Source: Sphingomonas sp.
Lineage (GTDB): Bacteria; Pseudomonadota; Alphaproteobacteria; Sphingomonadales; Sphingomonadaceae
Reading direction: 5' to 3'
NCBI GenBank assembly: GCA_025935515.1
Contig: JAICVC010000049.1
Location: 1-12,476, forward strand
Length of the DNA stretch: 12,476 bases
Position 1 is the stretch's first letter, and every line of letters begins with the position of its first letter. Under the pieces are notes generated by a model. That model saw nothing but the letters and a program-made list of their open reading frames with translations. It had not been told where the DNA came from and made no database searches. The position numbers were made by a program, and so were the translations under genes. Positions 12,293 to 12,476 of the stretch are shown in pieces.

Positions 12293-12476
12293 ATGAAACA
12301 TGTCATCGCACTGATCGCCGCCGCAGCAATCCTCGCCCGCGCGAGCGCCGCGGTCGCCGCTGCAGCGCCGACCGACCCGCAAATCGCGCACATCGCTTAC
12401 ACCGCTGGCTCGATCGACATCGAGGCCGCCAACCTCGCCTTGCAGAAATCGAAGAACGCCGACGTGATCGCCTTCG
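12293..12476 (+). CDS. DUF4142 family protein (N-terminal part)
   Basis: The first 61 codons of a secreted protein, cut by the window end. A signal peptide covers about residues 1-24 (MKHVIALIAAAAILARASAA, then VAAA). The mature start contains DPQIAHIAYTAGSIDIEAAN and LALQKSKNADVIAF, which matches the opening of the DUF4142 helical-bundle domain, known in periplasmic or outer-membrane-associated bacterial proteins with no settled function. AAAGGG at about 12279-12284 precedes the ATG at 12293. It is divergent from the M16 peptidase across a 208-base gap. Confidence 0.8.
   Translation, partial: MKHVIALIAAAAILARASAAVAAAAPTDPQIAHIAYTAGSIDIEAANLALQKSKNADVIAF

Overview
The window reads as a chromosomal segment of a GC-rich alphaproteobacterium, most likely a member of the Sphingomonadales. 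The evidence is two secreted proteins ending in the sphingomonad form of the PEP-CTERM sorting signal (VPEPATWxMMLLGFAGIG plus an Arg-rich tail), short palindromic repeats of the kind scattered through sphingomonad genomes, a CtrA-type TTAA-N7-TTAA site, and overall gene style. No rRNA, tRNA, CRISPR array, transposase or integrase is visible.

Layout. Positions 1-107 hold the end of an unidentified forward gene with a strong terminator. A forward PEP-CTERM gene (394-999) follows, and its downstream region carries a second copy (1026-1144) of the repeat found after the first gene (112-229). A reverse Crp/Fnr-type regulator (1181-1939) diverges from a small charged protein (2103-2279). Two perfect inverted repeats (2331-2351, 2368-2390) precede a forward gene (2397-3335) whose product has two gap-free copies of a 43-residue helix-turn-helix-like unit. 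Two palindromic repeat elements lie inside that gene, in frame. An unrecognised reverse gene (3351-4061) is convergent to it.

The most interesting block is 4196-7643: an ECF-type sigma factor, a YfbK-type von Willebrand A lipoprotein, and a single-pass membrane protein with a proline-rich periplasmic linker and an unrecognised C-terminal domain. No conventional anti-sigma factor is visible. The vWA lipoprotein and the membrane protein share an E-I/L-VVTGS motif resembling the TonB box / plug start of TonB-dependent receptors, next to a proline run and upstream of a GFSV motif. I infer an envelope-linked signalling module in which the membrane protein may restrain the sigma factor; this is not proven by sequence.

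The right part has a small secreted protein on the reverse strand (7659-8084), a second PEP-CTERM gene (8404-9030) with an exact CtrA-like box upstream, an intergenic stretch with three strong hairpins, a large reverse periplasmic M16 metallopeptidase (9223-12084), and the first 61 codons of a DUF4142 protein (12293 to the end). No exosortase is present, so sorting of the two PEP-CTERM proteins must depend on genes elsewhere.
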